From NCBI RefSeq assembly GCF_013318015.2, contig NZ_CP115842.1, positions 1,921,001 to 1,985,000 of the forward strand: 64,000 nucleotides of DNA. The letters run 5' to 3'. The first letter of the stretch is position 1. The number at the start of each line of letters is the position of its first letter. The notes under the pieces were generated by a model, which was given only the letters and a program-made list of their open reading frames with translations, was not told the origin of the DNA and made no database searches. Below are positions 1-8,520 of the stretch, in pieces. This stretch comes from Agrobacterium tumefaciens (GTDB lineage Bacteria > Pseudomonadota > Alphaproteobacteria > Rhizobiales > Rhizobiaceae). The position numbers and the translations under genes are program-made.

Positions 1-98
1 TTTCACCACTGTTGTGGCGGCATTTCCTCACCGGGGTTGACGGGGGCATGTGAAGCTGAGAGTTCAAGTCCACTTTTGAACCGTTGAGAGCTTCGCCC

Positions 99-1109
99 AT
101 GCTTTTCCTGTTTCGCTGCCTCGCGCCGGCATTCGTGTTTTTTCTGTGGATGATCGTGCCGACCATTGCCTCGGCGGAAGAGGCGACGCGCTATCCCGTC
201 GTCATCAAACACGCCTTCGGCACGACCACGATTGCGAGGAAGCCTCAGCGTGTCGCGACCGTCGCCTGGGCAAACCACGAAGTGCCGCTGGCGCTCGGCA
301 TCGTGCCCGTCGGTTTTGCCGCTGCCAATTTCGGCGATGATGACGGTGATGGATTGCTGCCGTGGGTGGCGAAGCAGCTTTCTGAAATGGGTGCTGCAAA
401 GCCTGTTCTGTTCGACGAGGGTGATGGTATCGATTTCGAGGCCGTGGCGGCAACGCAGCCGGATGTCATCCTCGCCGCCTATTCCGGCCTCAGCCAGTCC
501 GACTACGATACGCTAAGCCAGATCGCACCGGTCGTTGCCTATCCCGTGTCACCGTGGGCAACCGACTGGCGCGAGATGATCCGGCTGAACAGTGCCGGGC
601 TTGGCATGGCGCCGGAAGGTGAGGCGCTGATCAAACGCATCGAAGGTGAGATCGCGCAGGTGGTTGCCGGCCATCCGCAGCTGAAAGGCAAGTCTGCGAT
701 GTTCGTCACCCATCTCGACGCCACCAATCTCAGTGTCGTCAATTTTTATACCGCCAATGACAGCCGGGTGAAATTTTTCACCGATCTTGGGCTTACCTTG
801 CCGAAGAGCGTGGCGGAGGCGACGAAACCGGGGCAATTTGCCGCCGGCGTCAGCGCCGAGCGAGTCGATGCCTTCGACGATGTCGATATCGTCGTGACCT
901 ATGGCAGCCAGCCATTGCTCAAGGCGATGCGGGCCGATCCGCTGCTTGCCCGCATGCCCGCCGTTGCCGATGACGCCATCGTCATGCTGGGGCGTGATCC
1001 GCTCGGCACCGCATCCAATCCCACACCGCTGTCGATTTCCTGGGTTATGAAGGATTACGCCGATCTTCTGGCGAAAGCAGCGGATAAGTCCTCTGGTAAA
1101 GCGAAATGA
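99..1109 (+). CDS. Iron-siderophore/heme-type ABC transporter, periplasmic substrate-binding protein (FecB/FepB class)
   Basis: Predicted 336-residue periplasmic binding protein that delivers an Fe(III)-chelate to the permeases encoded just downstream. A hydrophobic N-terminal stretch ending in a TIASA-like signal cleavage site is followed by a helical-backbone binding-protein fold, with a KPQRVATVAW segment and a QPDVILAAYSG segment typical of the FecB/FepB/BtuF class. I chose ATG 99 over TTG 84 because GAGAG lies about 8 bases upstream of 99 and the signal peptide then starts cleanly. Its end overlaps the next gene by four bases (ATGA), so it is translationally coupled in a four-gene operon (99-3995). 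The ligand cannot be told from sequence; no TonB-dependent receptor is in the window, so it may lie to the left. Family assignment is firm, ligand open. Confidence 0.9.
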   Translation: MLFLFRCLAPAFVFFLWMIVPTIASAEEATRYPVVIKHAFGTTTIARKPQRVATVAWANHEVPLALGIVPVGFAAANFGDDDGDGLLPWVAKQLSEMGAAKPVLFDEGDGIDFEAVAATQPDVILAAYSGLSQSDYDTLSQIAPVVAYPVSPWATDWREMIRLNSAGLGMAPEGEALIKRIEGEIAQVVAGHPQLKGKSAMFVTHLDATNLSVVNFYTANDSRVKFFTDLGLTLPKSVAEATKPGQFAAGVSAERVDAFDDVDIVVTYGSQPLLKAMRADPLLARMPAVADDAIVMLGRDPLGTASNPTPLSISWVMKDYADLLAKAADKSSGKAK

Positions 1110-2149
1110 CAATGGAAGGGCCTTCCAGAGGTCCGGCCGTGCTGCCAGGTGGCCGCTCCAACCGCATGCGGACCGCATGGCTCAGCGCCGTGCTGGCGCT
1201 TCTGGCGCTGCTATGTGCGCTTTCCGTGGCGATTGGCACCCGTGACGTCACGTTCGCTGACATCACGGCAGCGCTTGCCGGTCGCGTCGAGACGGTGGCG
1301 GAAGCGGCTGTCGCGGTTCGCCTGCCGCGAACGCTGCTTGCCCTGCTGTCTGGGGCAGCGCTCGGGCTCGCTGGCGCCATCATGCAGGGCGTTACGCGCA
1401 ATCCGCTTGCCGATCCCGGTATTCTTGGCGTCAATATGGGCGCATCACTTGCCGTCGTTATCGCCATCGTCTGGTTCGGCATTGCCTCGGCGCAGGCCTT
1501 TATCATCACGGCGATTGTCGGGGCGGGTGCAGCTGCGGTTTTCGTTTATGTCGTCGGCTCGCTCGGACGCGGTGGGGCCACGCCGCTGAAACTCGCTCTG
1601 GCCGGTGCCGCCACCTCTGTCGCCTTCTCCTCACTCGTCATTGCCGTCGTGCTGCCGCGCAGCGATATTGCCGGCGGCATCCGTTCCTGGCAGATCGGCG
1701 GTGTCGGTGGTGCGACCTTTGACCGGATTGAGACCGTGCTGCCGTTTCTCGCCGCCGGTTTTGCCATCAGCCTTCTTTCGGCACGCAAGCTGAATTCTCT
1801 GGCGCTTGGTGATGAGTTGGCCGCCGGTCTTGGCGAGAATGTCGTAGTCGCGAGAGCTATCGCATCCTTTGGATCTATCCTCCTCTGCGGTGCGGCGACT
1901 GCCATCTGCGGGCCAATCGGTTTCGTTGGGTTGGTCGTTCCGCATCTCTGCCGCCTGCTCGTTGGCGTCGACAATCGCTGGCTTCTGCCATTTTCCGCGC
2001 TCGGCGGCGCCTGTCTGCTGCTTGCGGCCGATATTGTCGGGCGCATCGTGGCGCGGCCATCCGAACTCGATGTCGGTATCGTCACCGCCGTTGTCGGCGC
2101 ACCTTTCTTCATCTGGATCGTCAGACGTCAGCGGGTACGCGAACTGTGA
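1106..2149 (+). CDS. Iron-chelate ABC transporter permease (FecCD family), first subunit
   Basis: Inner-membrane permease of 347 residues in the FecCD/BtuC family, with about 9-10 hydrophobic helices. Family hallmarks are the LPRTLLALLSGAALGLAG segment, the GxxxQxxTRNPLADPGILG coupling region and a later GPIGFVGLVVPHLCR segment. It should pair with the next permease to form the channel. The start overlaps the upstream stop by four bases; the N-terminal 20 residues before the MRTAW segment are polar, so an internal start at residue 21 is possible. It is second in the iron-uptake operon. Confidence 0.92.
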   Translation: MTMEGPSRGPAVLPGGRSNRMRTAWLSAVLALLALLCALSVAIGTRDVTFADITAALAGRVETVAEAAVAVRLPRTLLALLSGAALGLAGAIMQGVTRNPLADPGILGVNMGASLAVVIAIVWFGIASAQAFIITAIVGAGAAAVFVYVVGSLGRGGATPLKLALAGAATSVAFSSLVIAVVLPRSDIAGGIRSWQIGGVGGATFDRIETVLPFLAAGFAISLLSARKLNSLALGDELAAGLGENVVVARAIASFGSILLCGAATAICGPIGFVGLVVPHLCRLLVGVDNRWLLPFSALGGACLLLAADIVGRIVARPSELDVGIVTAVVGAPFFIWIVRRQRVREL

Positions 2150-3186
2150 ACATGCACACGTCCGTCATGGAAACATTGGTTTCCAATCGTCACGACCGCC
2201 AGCGCCGGCGTCGCTTTGTCATTGCAGCCCTTTCAGCTCTTTTGATCGCGGTTTTCGTATTGACGCTGGTGCTGGGACAATCCTTCACGCCGCCCGGTGA
2301 CGTCCTGCGGGTGCTGCTCGGAGAGGACATTGCCGGGGTCACTTTCACGGTCGGGCAGTTGCGCCTGCCACGCGCGTTGCTCTCCGTTCTCGCGGGTCTG
2401 AGCTTCGGGCTGGGTGGTGTCGCCTTCCAGATCATGCTGCGCAACCCGCTTGCCAGCCCTGACATTATCGGCATCAGTTCCGGCGCAAGCGTGGCAGCGG
2501 TGTTTGCCATCGTCGTCCTGCATCTGAGTGGACCGCTCGTTTCGGTTTTCGCCGTCGTCGCCGGGCTTGGCGTCGCATTGCTGGTCTATCTGCTGTCCTT
2601 CCGCAACGGCGTTGCCGGAACGCGGCTGATCCTTGTCGGCATCGGCGTTTCGGCCATGCTCGAAAGTTTCATCGCCTATATCCTGTCCGTTGCTCCGGCC
2701 TGGACGCTGCAGGAGGCGATGCGCTGGCTGACGGGCAGCGTCAACGGCGCAAAACTTGCCCAGACGCTGCCGCTCTTCGTTGCGCTCATCCTCTTTGGCG
2801 GCCTGCTGCTCAGTCGCGCGCGCGATCTCGAGGCATTGAGGCTTGGCGATGATACGGCCGCGGCGCTTGGGGTCCGGGTGGGGAGAACGCGCATTATCGT
2901 GATTATCGCCGCCGTCGGCATGATCGCCTTTGCCACGGCAGTTTCGGGGCCGATTGCTTTCGTCGCCTTTCTGTCCGGGCCGATTGCCGCGCGTATCGTT
3001 GGCAGCAATGGGTCGCTGCTCATTCCGGCTGCGCTGGTTGGGGCAGCCCTGGTGCTGGTGGGCGATTATTGCGGCCAGTTCCTGCTGCCGGGCCGTTACC
3101 CGGTCGGCGTCGTCACCGGCGCGCTCGGCGCGCCCTATCTGATCTACCTTATCGTGCGGGTGAACCGCAGCGGAGGCTCTTTATGA
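2146..3186 (+). CDS. Iron-chelate ABC transporter permease (FecCD family), second subunit
   Basis: Second FecCD-type inner-membrane permease, 346 residues, with the same family signatures (LPRALLSVLAGLSFGLGG, MLRNPLASPDIIGI, GPIAFVAFLSGPIA). The start is GTG 2146, which overlaps the preceding TGA by four bases (GTGA); ATG 2152 is an alternative two codons in. Two non-identical permeases, as here, are usual for Fe-siderophore systems such as FecCD or FepDG. It ends by overlapping the ATPase gene by four bases. Confidence 0.92.
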   Translation: MNMHTSVMETLVSNRHDRQRRRRFVIAALSALLIAVFVLTLVLGQSFTPPGDVLRVLLGEDIAGVTFTVGQLRLPRALLSVLAGLSFGLGGVAFQIMLRNPLASPDIIGISSGASVAAVFAIVVLHLSGPLVSVFAVVAGLGVALLVYLLSFRNGVAGTRLILVGIGVSAMLESFIAYILSVAPAWTLQEAMRWLTGSVNGAKLAQTLPLFVALILFGGLLLSRARDLEALRLGDDTAAALGVRVGRTRIIVIIAAVGMIAFATAVSGPIAFVAFLSGPIAARIVGSNGSLLIPAALVGAALVLVGDYCGQFLLPGRYPVGVVTGALGAPYLIYLIVRVNRSGGSL

Positions 3187-3995
3187 CCAGCCACTCCCTT
3201 TCCGTGAACCGTCTTTCGGCCGGATACGGTGAAAGCCTCATCATCGAAGGGCTGGATCTTGTCGTTCCGCGCGGACGGATCACCGTCATCGTCGGTGCCA
3301 ATGCCTGCGGCAAGTCCACGCTTCTTCGCAGCATGTCGCGGCTTATCTCTCCCCGCGCCGGTCAGGTCCTGCTCGACGGAAAGTCGATCCACCGTCTTCC
3401 CTCGCGCGAACTTGCAAGACGGATGGGTCTTTTGCCGCAGTCACCGATTGCGCCCGAGGGCATTGTCGTTGCCGATCTGGTCAGCCGCGGCCGTCACCCG
3501 CATCACGGCCTTTTCGCGCGGTGGTCGCGCCAGGATGATGAGGCCGTGGCCGCAGCCCTCGTCGCCACCGATACGGTCGAACTTGCCGAGCGGCCTGTGG
3601 ACGAACTCTCCGGCGGGCAACGGCAACGCGTATGGATCGCCATGGCGCTTGCCCAGGAGACCGAGATATTGCTGCTCGACGAACCCACCACCTTCCTCGA
3701 CATCAGCCATCAGGTGGAAGTGCTGGATCTTCTGACGGACCTCAACCATGCCCGTCAGACCACCATCGTCATGGTGCTGCACGATCTCAATCTCGCGGCG
3801 CGCTACGCTGATCATCTGGTCGCCATGACCGGTGGAAAGCTGCATATCTGCGGCACGCCGGAGGAGGTGCTGACGGAAGAAAACGTGCGGCACGTCTTCG
3901 GCATAGAAAGCCGTGTCATCGAAGACCCGACGTCGGGCAAACCAATGATGCTGCCGATCGGGCGGCACAGGACGGCGGCGCAACGGCCGCAATAA
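3183..3995 (+). CDS. Iron-chelate ABC transporter ATP-binding protein (FecE/FepC class)
   Basis: Cytoplasmic ATPase of 270 residues driving the iron-chelate importer. Visible motifs in order are Walker A (GANACGKST), the Q-loop region (GLLPQSP), the ABC signature (LSGGQRQR), Walker B (ILLLDEP) and the switch histidine in MVLHDLN. ATG 3183 overlaps the permease stop (ATGA). It is the last gene of the operon; its stop lies six bases from the convergent HxlR gene, and a short CCGCAA/TTGCGG stem between the two could end both transcripts. Confidence 0.93.
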   Translation: MTSHSLSVNRLSAGYGESLIIEGLDLVVPRGRITVIVGANACGKSTLLRSMSRLISPRAGQVLLDGKSIHRLPSRELARRMGLLPQSPIAPEGIVVADLVSRGRHPHHGLFARWSRQDDEAVAAALVATDTVELAERPVDELSGGQRQRVWIAMALAQETEILLLDEPTTFLDISHQVEVLDLLTDLNHARQTTIVMVLHDLNLAARYADHLVAMTGGKLHICGTPEEVLTEENVRHVFGIESRVIEDPTSGKPMMLPIGRHRTAAQRPQ

Positions 3996-4000
3996 TCCAT

Positions 4001-4384
4001 CTATTTTTGCGGTGACCGTCTGCGTCCACGGGTGGTGGTTTTAACCGGAACGCTCGCGCCGTACTCGTTCCACCATGCCATCAATGCCTCCATGGTCGGG
4101 CCAAGTCCTTTCGCCTTTGCCGTAATTTCATATTCCACGCGTGGCGGAACCTCTGCAAAGACGGTGCGAGAGACCAGTCCATCGGCCTCGAGCTCACGCA
4201 ATTGGGAGGTCAACATGTGCTGTGTGATGCCGGGAATGGCTTTGCGCAGCTCGTTGAAACGATAGATCCGCTGGTTGAGAAGCCACATGATTTCGAGCTT
4301 CCACTTGCCGGAAAGCAGCGCGAAAGCGCGACGCATTTCCTCGTGCATGTTAATGGTTTCACCGCCATTAGTCTGGTTTTCCAT
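4001..4384 (-). CDS. HxlR-family winged-helix transcriptional regulator
   Basis: 127-residue DNA-binding regulator of the HxlR (DUF24) family. It carries the family order: an LLSGKWKLEIMW helix, the wing region with FNELRKAIPGIT and LTSQLRELEADGLVSR, then a YEITAKAKGL segment. ATG 4384 is preferred over the GTG three codons upstream. It is divergent from the DoxX-like/SDR pair, whose expression it probably controls. The C-terminus is basic. HxlR proteins commonly sense electrophiles or redox through a cysteine, but this one shows no cysteine. Confidence 0.88.
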   Translation of the reverse strand: MENQTNGGETINMHEEMRRAFALLSGKWKLEIMWLLNQRIYRFNELRKAIPGITQHMLTSQLRELEADGLVSRTVFAEVPPRVEYEITAKAKGLGPTMEALMAWWNEYGASVPVKTTTRGRRRSPQK

Positions 4385-4537
4385 ACTTACCACGCCAAAT
4401 TCATCCTACTTGCGCATATTCATTCAATAGCACATTTTCCATGTGAACGCCGGATCATGAGCCGCAAGCTGTTCCGGAACAACGAAAATATTGAACAAAT
4501 CAAGCTGCCGAAGACATTCGGCGGCAATGGATATCCC

Positions 4538-4927
4538 ATGTCTTCATTCTACATCTACTGGGTCGCAACAACCCTTCTCGTCCTGCTCTATCTGGCGTCG
4601 GCAGTCACCTACGTCGTCAAATCCGACTGGGTGAGGGAGACGATAACCGGCTTCGGTTACCCTGCCTACCTCGTGCCTCTTCTGACGGCGGTGAAGATCG
4701 CCGCCGTCATCGCCATCCTTGCGCGGTTCAACGTCGCCATCAGCGATCTGGCGTATGCGGGGGTACTGTTTCACCTGCTGCTGTCCGGCCTTGCACATAT
4801 CGGCGTCCGCAAACCTGCCGGCGCACTGCCTGCCGCCATCGGCCTCGGGCTGCTCGTCGTTTCCTTCGCCATGCAGAACGCTGCACGCGAAGTCCCATCC
4901 CCCTATGCCCTTACACGGCAGCTCTGA
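4538..4927 (+). CDS. DoxX-like four-helix membrane protein
   Basis: About 129-residue integral membrane protein with four predicted helices, of the DoxX-like family (small quinone- or redox-linked membrane proteins of mostly unknown function). The start is uncertain. ATG 4538 has a GGAT element upstream and begins directly at the first helix ([12 protein letters not shown]). ATG 4457 would add 27 polar residues. It lies between the divergent HxlR gene and an SDR gene 26 bases downstream, so DoxX-like plus SDR probably form a two-gene HxlR-controlled unit. Confidence 0.75.
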   Translation: MSSFYIYWVATTLLVLLYLASAVTYVVKSDWVRETITGFGYPAYLVPLLTAVKIAAVIAILARFNVAISDLAYAGVLFHLLLSGLAHIGVRKPAGALPAAIGLGLLVVSFAMQNAAREVPSPYALTRQL

Positions 4928-4953
4928 CGCATCCATCACGAAAGGAAATCAAA

Positions 4954-5697
4954 ATGGGAAAACTGACCGGAAAAGTAGCCATCGTGGCGGGCGCAGGCAG
5001 AGGGATTGGCCGTGCGACGGCAGAACTCTTTGCAAGGGAGGGCGCCAAGGTCGTGGTATTGTCCTTGACGCCTGCAAATGTGAACGCGGTCGTCAGTCAG
5101 ATACAATCCAGTGGTGGCACCGCGCTCGGCATCGTCTGTGATCTTGGCGATGGCCAACAGATCACCCGGGCTGTGGCTGAGGCAGCGAATGCATTTGGCG
5201 GCATCGACATTCTCGTGAACGTCGCGTTCGACCCGACTGTCGTGCACTCCCCGATCCTCGAGCTGACAGTCGAGCAATTGCAACGAAACCTCGATATGGG
5301 GCCGATCGCCTATCTTCGCACAATGCAGGCTTGTTATCCGTACTTGAAGGCCAGTGGCGAGGGCCGGATCATTAATTTCGCGTCGCTGGCCGGTATTCTC
5401 GGCATGTCGCCGTATGGACCTTACAACCTTGCCAAGGAGGCCGTCCGCGCCCTGACGAGATCTGCTGCGCGCGAATGGGGTCCTGACAATATCACCGTGA
5501 ACAACCTGCTTCCCGTTGCCGACACCTGGGGTGCGGGCGTCGACGCTCCTGCTCCCACGAATGCCCTTGGTCGTTACGGTTCCCCTGAAGAGGATGTCGC
5601 TCCGGTGGCTCTCTTCCTCGCAAGCAGCGATTCGAGGTTCATTACAGGATCGAGCCTGACCCCCGACGGCGGCCAGATTATCGACAGCGCCCGCTAA
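4954..5697 (+). CDS. Short-chain dehydrogenase/reductase (classical SDR)
   Basis: 247-residue NAD(P)-dependent oxidoreductase. The Rossmann motif GAGRGIG is at residues 13-19; catalytic Ser144, Tyr157 and Lys161 (YNLAK) are present. The usual NNAG motif is changed to NVAF at about residues 89-92, which is uncommon in classical SDRs and worth remembering when predicting activity. AAAGGAA precedes the ATG. Substrate is not inferable; it is coupled to the DoxX-like gene and lies opposite an HxlR regulator, a setting often linked to quinone, aldehyde or electrophile stress. Confidence 0.9.
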   Translation: MGKLTGKVAIVAGAGRGIGRATAELFAREGAKVVVLSLTPANVNAVVSQIQSSGGTALGIVCDLGDGQQITRAVAEAANAFGGIDILVNVAFDPTVVHSPILELTVEQLQRNLDMGPIAYLRTMQACYPYLKASGEGRIINFASLAGILGMSPYGPYNLAKEAVRALTRSAAREWGPDNITVNNLLPVADTWGAGVDAPAPTNALGRYGSPEEDVAPVALFLASSDSRFITGSSLTPDGGQIIDSAR

Positions 5698-5708
5698 CGC
5701 CCCGTTGG

Positions 5709-5733
5709 AGTGCCGGGCAAACAGGCCGGCACT
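5709..5733. terminator. Inverted repeat between convergent genes
   Basis: An 8-bp perfect stem AGTGCCGG/CCGGCACT with a 9-base loop lies between the end of the SDR gene and the end of the convergent AraC-type gene. There is no T-run on either strand, so terminator function is only suggested by position. Confidence 0.35.
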
Positions 5734-5784
5734 TCGCTCCATTGTCTCTTCTGCCGCTCCTGATTTGCACCTGCCGGGCAGAAC

Positions 5785-6660
5785 TCAAGGCCATGCGGCA
5801 TAGGACGGCTGTGCTACGTTCTGTATGCGCACCGCCGTTCGCCGGAAACGGCCGGGAGACGTGCCTTCATTGCGGGTGAAGAAGCGGTTGAAATACCCAG
5901 GATCCTGAAATCCCAATCGAAACGCAATTTCAGCAACTTGCAGTGAAGAGTTAAGAAGAAGGTCACGCGCTTCGGAAAGCAGTTCGCGGTGAATATAGGC
6001 CTGTGGTGAAAGCCCCGTTGCCTTGCGCACCACAAATCCAAGACGTTCACGGTTGACGCCGAGTTGACCCGCATAGTCTTCCACGCCCCATTGGTCGCGT
6101 TTGTGCTGACTGACAAGTAGCACAAACCGCTCCGTAAGGCTGCCTGCGGTGGAAGCCGCGCCCGCGACGTCGGCCATGGCATGCTGGCAGATGCGGATAA
6201 GGGTGACGGATAACAGGCTGGCGATGATCGTATCCGATCCTGTCGATGACCGGAAATTCTCATCCGCGATGGTGTCGAGATAACCCGCCAGTTCTAGGCT
6301 GTCTTTTTCAGCCAGCGTCCGGGTCAGAACGCGCTGCAATGTGCTGCGCACCATGATTGCGCTCGTTCCGGTTGGCATGGCATGCGCAAGGCCGATTTCG
6401 GTCGTTTTCAGCAGTGATCCGCGGCTTCCGGCATTCAGCCGCAGGCGGCCGGCGGGGCCGGAGGCAGGCAGCCAGGCCAGCCCCGGCGCGGTAACCACAA
6501 GTGTCTTTTCGCCCTGAATGATCTCCGCTTCACCGGCTGAGACGAGGACAAGATGGGCTGCGCCCTGTTCCAGCTTGAACTCCGACACGCGCAGGGACGA
6601 AGTCAGTATGCGCGCCGTCGTTTCGATCCTGTTAGCAGCTATCTGGCCGTGATGCGGCAT
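5785..6660 (-). CDS. AraC-family transcriptional regulator
   Basis: 291-residue regulator with a cupin-like N-terminal sensor half and a C-terminal AraC/XylS domain (about residues 190-275: YAGQLGVNRERLGFVVRK and VAEIAFRLGFQDPGYFNRFF, closing with SPGRFRR). The start at 6660 has a strong GGAGG. It is divergent from the aldehyde dehydrogenase gene across a 346-bp region that holds direct repeats (6680-6701) suited to an AraC operator, so it likely activates that gene in response to an aromatic or aldehyde-type effector. The effector is inferred, not visible. Confidence 0.9.
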   Translation of the reverse strand: MPHHGQIAANRIETTARILTSSLRVSEFKLEQGAAHLVLVSAGEAEIIQGEKTLVVTAPGLAWLPASGPAGRLRLNAGSRGSLLKTTEIGLAHAMPTGTSAIMVRSTLQRVLTRTLAEKDSLELAGYLDTIADENFRSSTGSDTIIASLLSVTLIRICQHAMADVAGAASTAGSLTERFVLLVSQHKRDQWGVEDYAGQLGVNRERLGFVVRKATGLSPQAYIHRELLSEARDLLLNSSLQVAEIAFRLGFQDPGYFNRFFTRNEGTSPGRFRRTAVRIQNVAQPSYAAWP

Positions 6661-6679
6661 TCACCCTCCAAAAGTACAA

Positions 6680-6701
6680 TAATGCATTACATTAGTGCAT
6701 T
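6680..6701. promoter_or_regulatory. Candidate AraC-type operator (direct repeat)
   Basis: TAATGCATT (6680-6688) and TAGTGCATT (6693-6701) form a direct repeat with a 13-bp period, 20 bases upstream of the AraC gene start and in front of the divergent aldehyde dehydrogenase. Tandem same-direction half-sites are the usual AraC-family arrangement. Seen in sequence; function inferred. Confidence 0.4.
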
Positions 6702-6792
6702 TTATATGCGCCTGTCGTTGCTAAACTTCCATCAGCGCAGGGAAGCCTTGAGGAGAATGGCAATCCCGCTACTGCGCCGTTGGAGGAAAATC

Positions 6793-6990
6793 ATGAATGG
6801 TATGAAGCGCAGAACGCTGTCCTGCCTTGCGCTGGCGCAACAGGGTGTTCGCGGAAGCTCTGCCCTTGTCGATCGCGATTATCTGCTGGAGGCCGGAAGG
6901 ATCACAGGGGCGGGGACGGCAGCAGCCCTTTCCTCCCGTCCCTCCGTGCAACGGGCGGGTTTCGGCGGTGCCGCCGCCACTATTTTCTGA
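6793..6990 (+). pseudogene. Relic of a LivF-type branched-chain ABC transporter ATPase (C-terminal fragment)
   Basis: A 65-codon open frame with a good GGAGG at 6782-6786. From about codon 12 its translation resembles the last 50 residues of LivF-type ATPases: the DRDYLLEAGRI segment matches the usual DRGYVLExGRI, followed by a GTAAAL segment, then SVQRAGFGG where LivF proteins end in VQRAYLGG. No Walker A, signature or Walker B region exists upstream, so a transporter function is excluded. I read it as a decayed remnant left when a Liv-type importer next to the aldehyde dehydrogenase was lost; a short expressed peptide cannot be ruled out. The stop lies 16 bases before the dehydrogenase start. 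Confidence 0.5.
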
Positions 6991-7006
6991 ATTCAGGAGG
7001 AAGACT

Positions 7007-8458
7007 ATGCAGACTGTCAATCTTTTCATCGGTGGCGACCATTGCCCAGCCGCAAACGGCAAGCGTTTCGAGCGCAACAATCCGATCACCGGGGACCTGG
7101 CAACCAGTGCGGCGGCGGCAACGCCTGAGGATGCCACACGTGCGGCCGATGCCGCAGCCGCAGCCTTTCCCGTCTGGTCGGCAACGCCGCCCGGCGAACG
7201 CCGTCGCCTGCTTCTTGCCGCGGCGCAGGCGCTCCGCGATGCCGGGCCGCAGATTACGCTGGCGATGAAAGAGGAGATTGGCGCGACGGATGCCTGGGCC
7301 GGTTTCAACGTGATGCTGGCCAGCGACATGCTGGTCGAGGCGGCCAGCCTTACGACCCAGATAAAGGGCGAAATCATTCCCTCCAACCGCCCGGGAACCA
7401 CGGCGATGGCACTTCGCCAGCCGGCGGGCGTGGTTCTGTCCATCGCGCCATGGAATGCACCGGTCATTCTCGGCGTACGCTCCATCGCCACGCCACTTGC
7501 CTGTGGCAACACCGTGGTGATGAAGACCTCGGAGCTTTGCCCGCGCACCCATGCGCTGATCATCGAGGCCGTCGCTTCGGCAGGTCTGCCGAAAGGTGTG
7601 CTGAACGCCGTCTCCAATGCGCCGGAAGATGCGGCGAAAATCGTTGAAACACTGATCGCCCATCCGGCTGTCAGAAGGGTGAATTTCACCGGTTCGACCC
7701 GCGTCGGTCGTGTCATTGCGGAAACGGCGGGCCGTTACCTGAAGCCAGCGCTTCTGGAGCTTGGCGGCAAGGCACCCTTCATAGTGCTTGATGATGCCGA
7801 TATCGATGCAGCAGTGGCTGCGGCCGCCTTTGGCGCTTACATGAACCAGGGCCAGATCTGCATGTCGACGGAACGCATCATCGTACTCGACAGCGTTGCC
7901 GACACCTTTGTCGGGGCCTTTGCCAAAAAAGCGGCGAGCCTGAAGGCGGGAGACCCTCGCGAGGGAAAAATGCCGCTTGGCTCCTTGGTCAGCGCCGAGG
8001 CCGCGTCCCGCATCCGGGCGCTGGTGGATGACGCCGTTGCCAAAGGCGCACGCCTTGTGGCCGGCGGAGGCGGCAATGGTACCATGCTGGATGCGCTTGC
8101 CGTCGATGGCGTGACCTCTGCGATGCGGCTCTATTCCGAAGAAAGCTTCGGCCCGGTCGTTTCCATCATTCGCGCCGGCAGCGTCGATGAGGCAGTCAGT
8201 ATCGCCAACGAAACCGAGTTTGGTCTTTCCGCAGCTATTTTCGGCAGGGATCAGGCAAAAGCACTCGCGGTAGCCGGACGCATCGAAAGCGGCATTTGCC
8301 ACATCAACGGACCCACCGTTCACGACGAGGCGCAGATGCCGTTCGGTGGAGTGAAGGCCTCCGGTTACGGCCGTTTTGGCGGCACGGCGGGCATTGCGGA
8401 ATTCACCGAACTGCGATGGGTCACGCTGCAGGACGGACCGTTGCATTACCCGATTTAA
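7007..8458 (+). CDS. NAD(P)-dependent aldehyde dehydrogenase (vanillin/salicylaldehyde dehydrogenase-like)
   Basis: 483-residue aldehyde dehydrogenase. It has the cofactor region APWNAP near residue 148, the FTGST motif near 227, catalytic Glu251 (LELGGKAP) and catalytic Cys285 (NQGQICMST). The C-terminal part (HINGPTVHDEAQMPFGG) matches the subgroup acting on aromatic aldehydes such as vanillin or salicylaldehyde, which use that segment in place of the betaine-aldehyde-type one. The start ATG 7007 follows AGGAGGA. It is divergent from an AraC regulator and preceded by a LivF relic, which suggests it once belonged to an aromatic-acid uptake and oxidation operon. Exact substrate unknown. Confidence 0.88.
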   Translation: MQTVNLFIGGDHCPAANGKRFERNNPITGDLATSAAAATPEDATRAADAAAAAFPVWSATPPGERRRLLLAAAQALRDAGPQITLAMKEEIGATDAWAGFNVMLASDMLVEAASLTTQIKGEIIPSNRPGTTAMALRQPAGVVLSIAPWNAPVILGVRSIATPLACGNTVVMKTSELCPRTHALIIEAVASAGLPKGVLNAVSNAPEDAAKIVETLIAHPAVRRVNFTGSTRVGRVIAETAGRYLKPALLELGGKAPFIVLDDADIDAAVAAAAFGAYMNQGQICMSTERIIVLDSVADTFVGAFAKKAASLKAGDPREGKMPLGSLVSAEAASRIRALVDDAVAKGARLVAGGGGNGTMLDALAVDGVTSAMRLYSEESFGPVVSIIRAGSVDEAVSIANETEFGLSAAIFGRDQAKALAVAGRIESGICHINGPTVHDEAQMPFGGVKASGYGRFGGTAGIAEFTELRWVTLQDGPLHYPI

Positions 8459-8468
8459 GCCGGAAGCA

Positions 8469-8520
8469 TCACCGGCTGGCTGGTCACGTCAACGCTTCTC
8501 GTCGATCAGCCAGCCGGTGA
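8469..8520. terminator. Perfect 14-bp inverted repeat between convergent genes
   Basis: TCACCGGCTGGCTG (8469-8482) and its exact complement (8507-8520) face each other across 24 bases. The right arm encodes the C-terminal residues of the convergent LysR gene. It probably ends both transcripts; there is no T-tract. Confidence 0.45.

Noticed and set aside
6980-8446. 488-codon open frame on the minus strand, antisense to the aldehyde dehydrogenase gene
   Set aside because: It is a mirror frame of a GC-rich gene. The translation is rich in Arg, His and Gly without a fold-like pattern, and the sense gene has full catalytic motifs.
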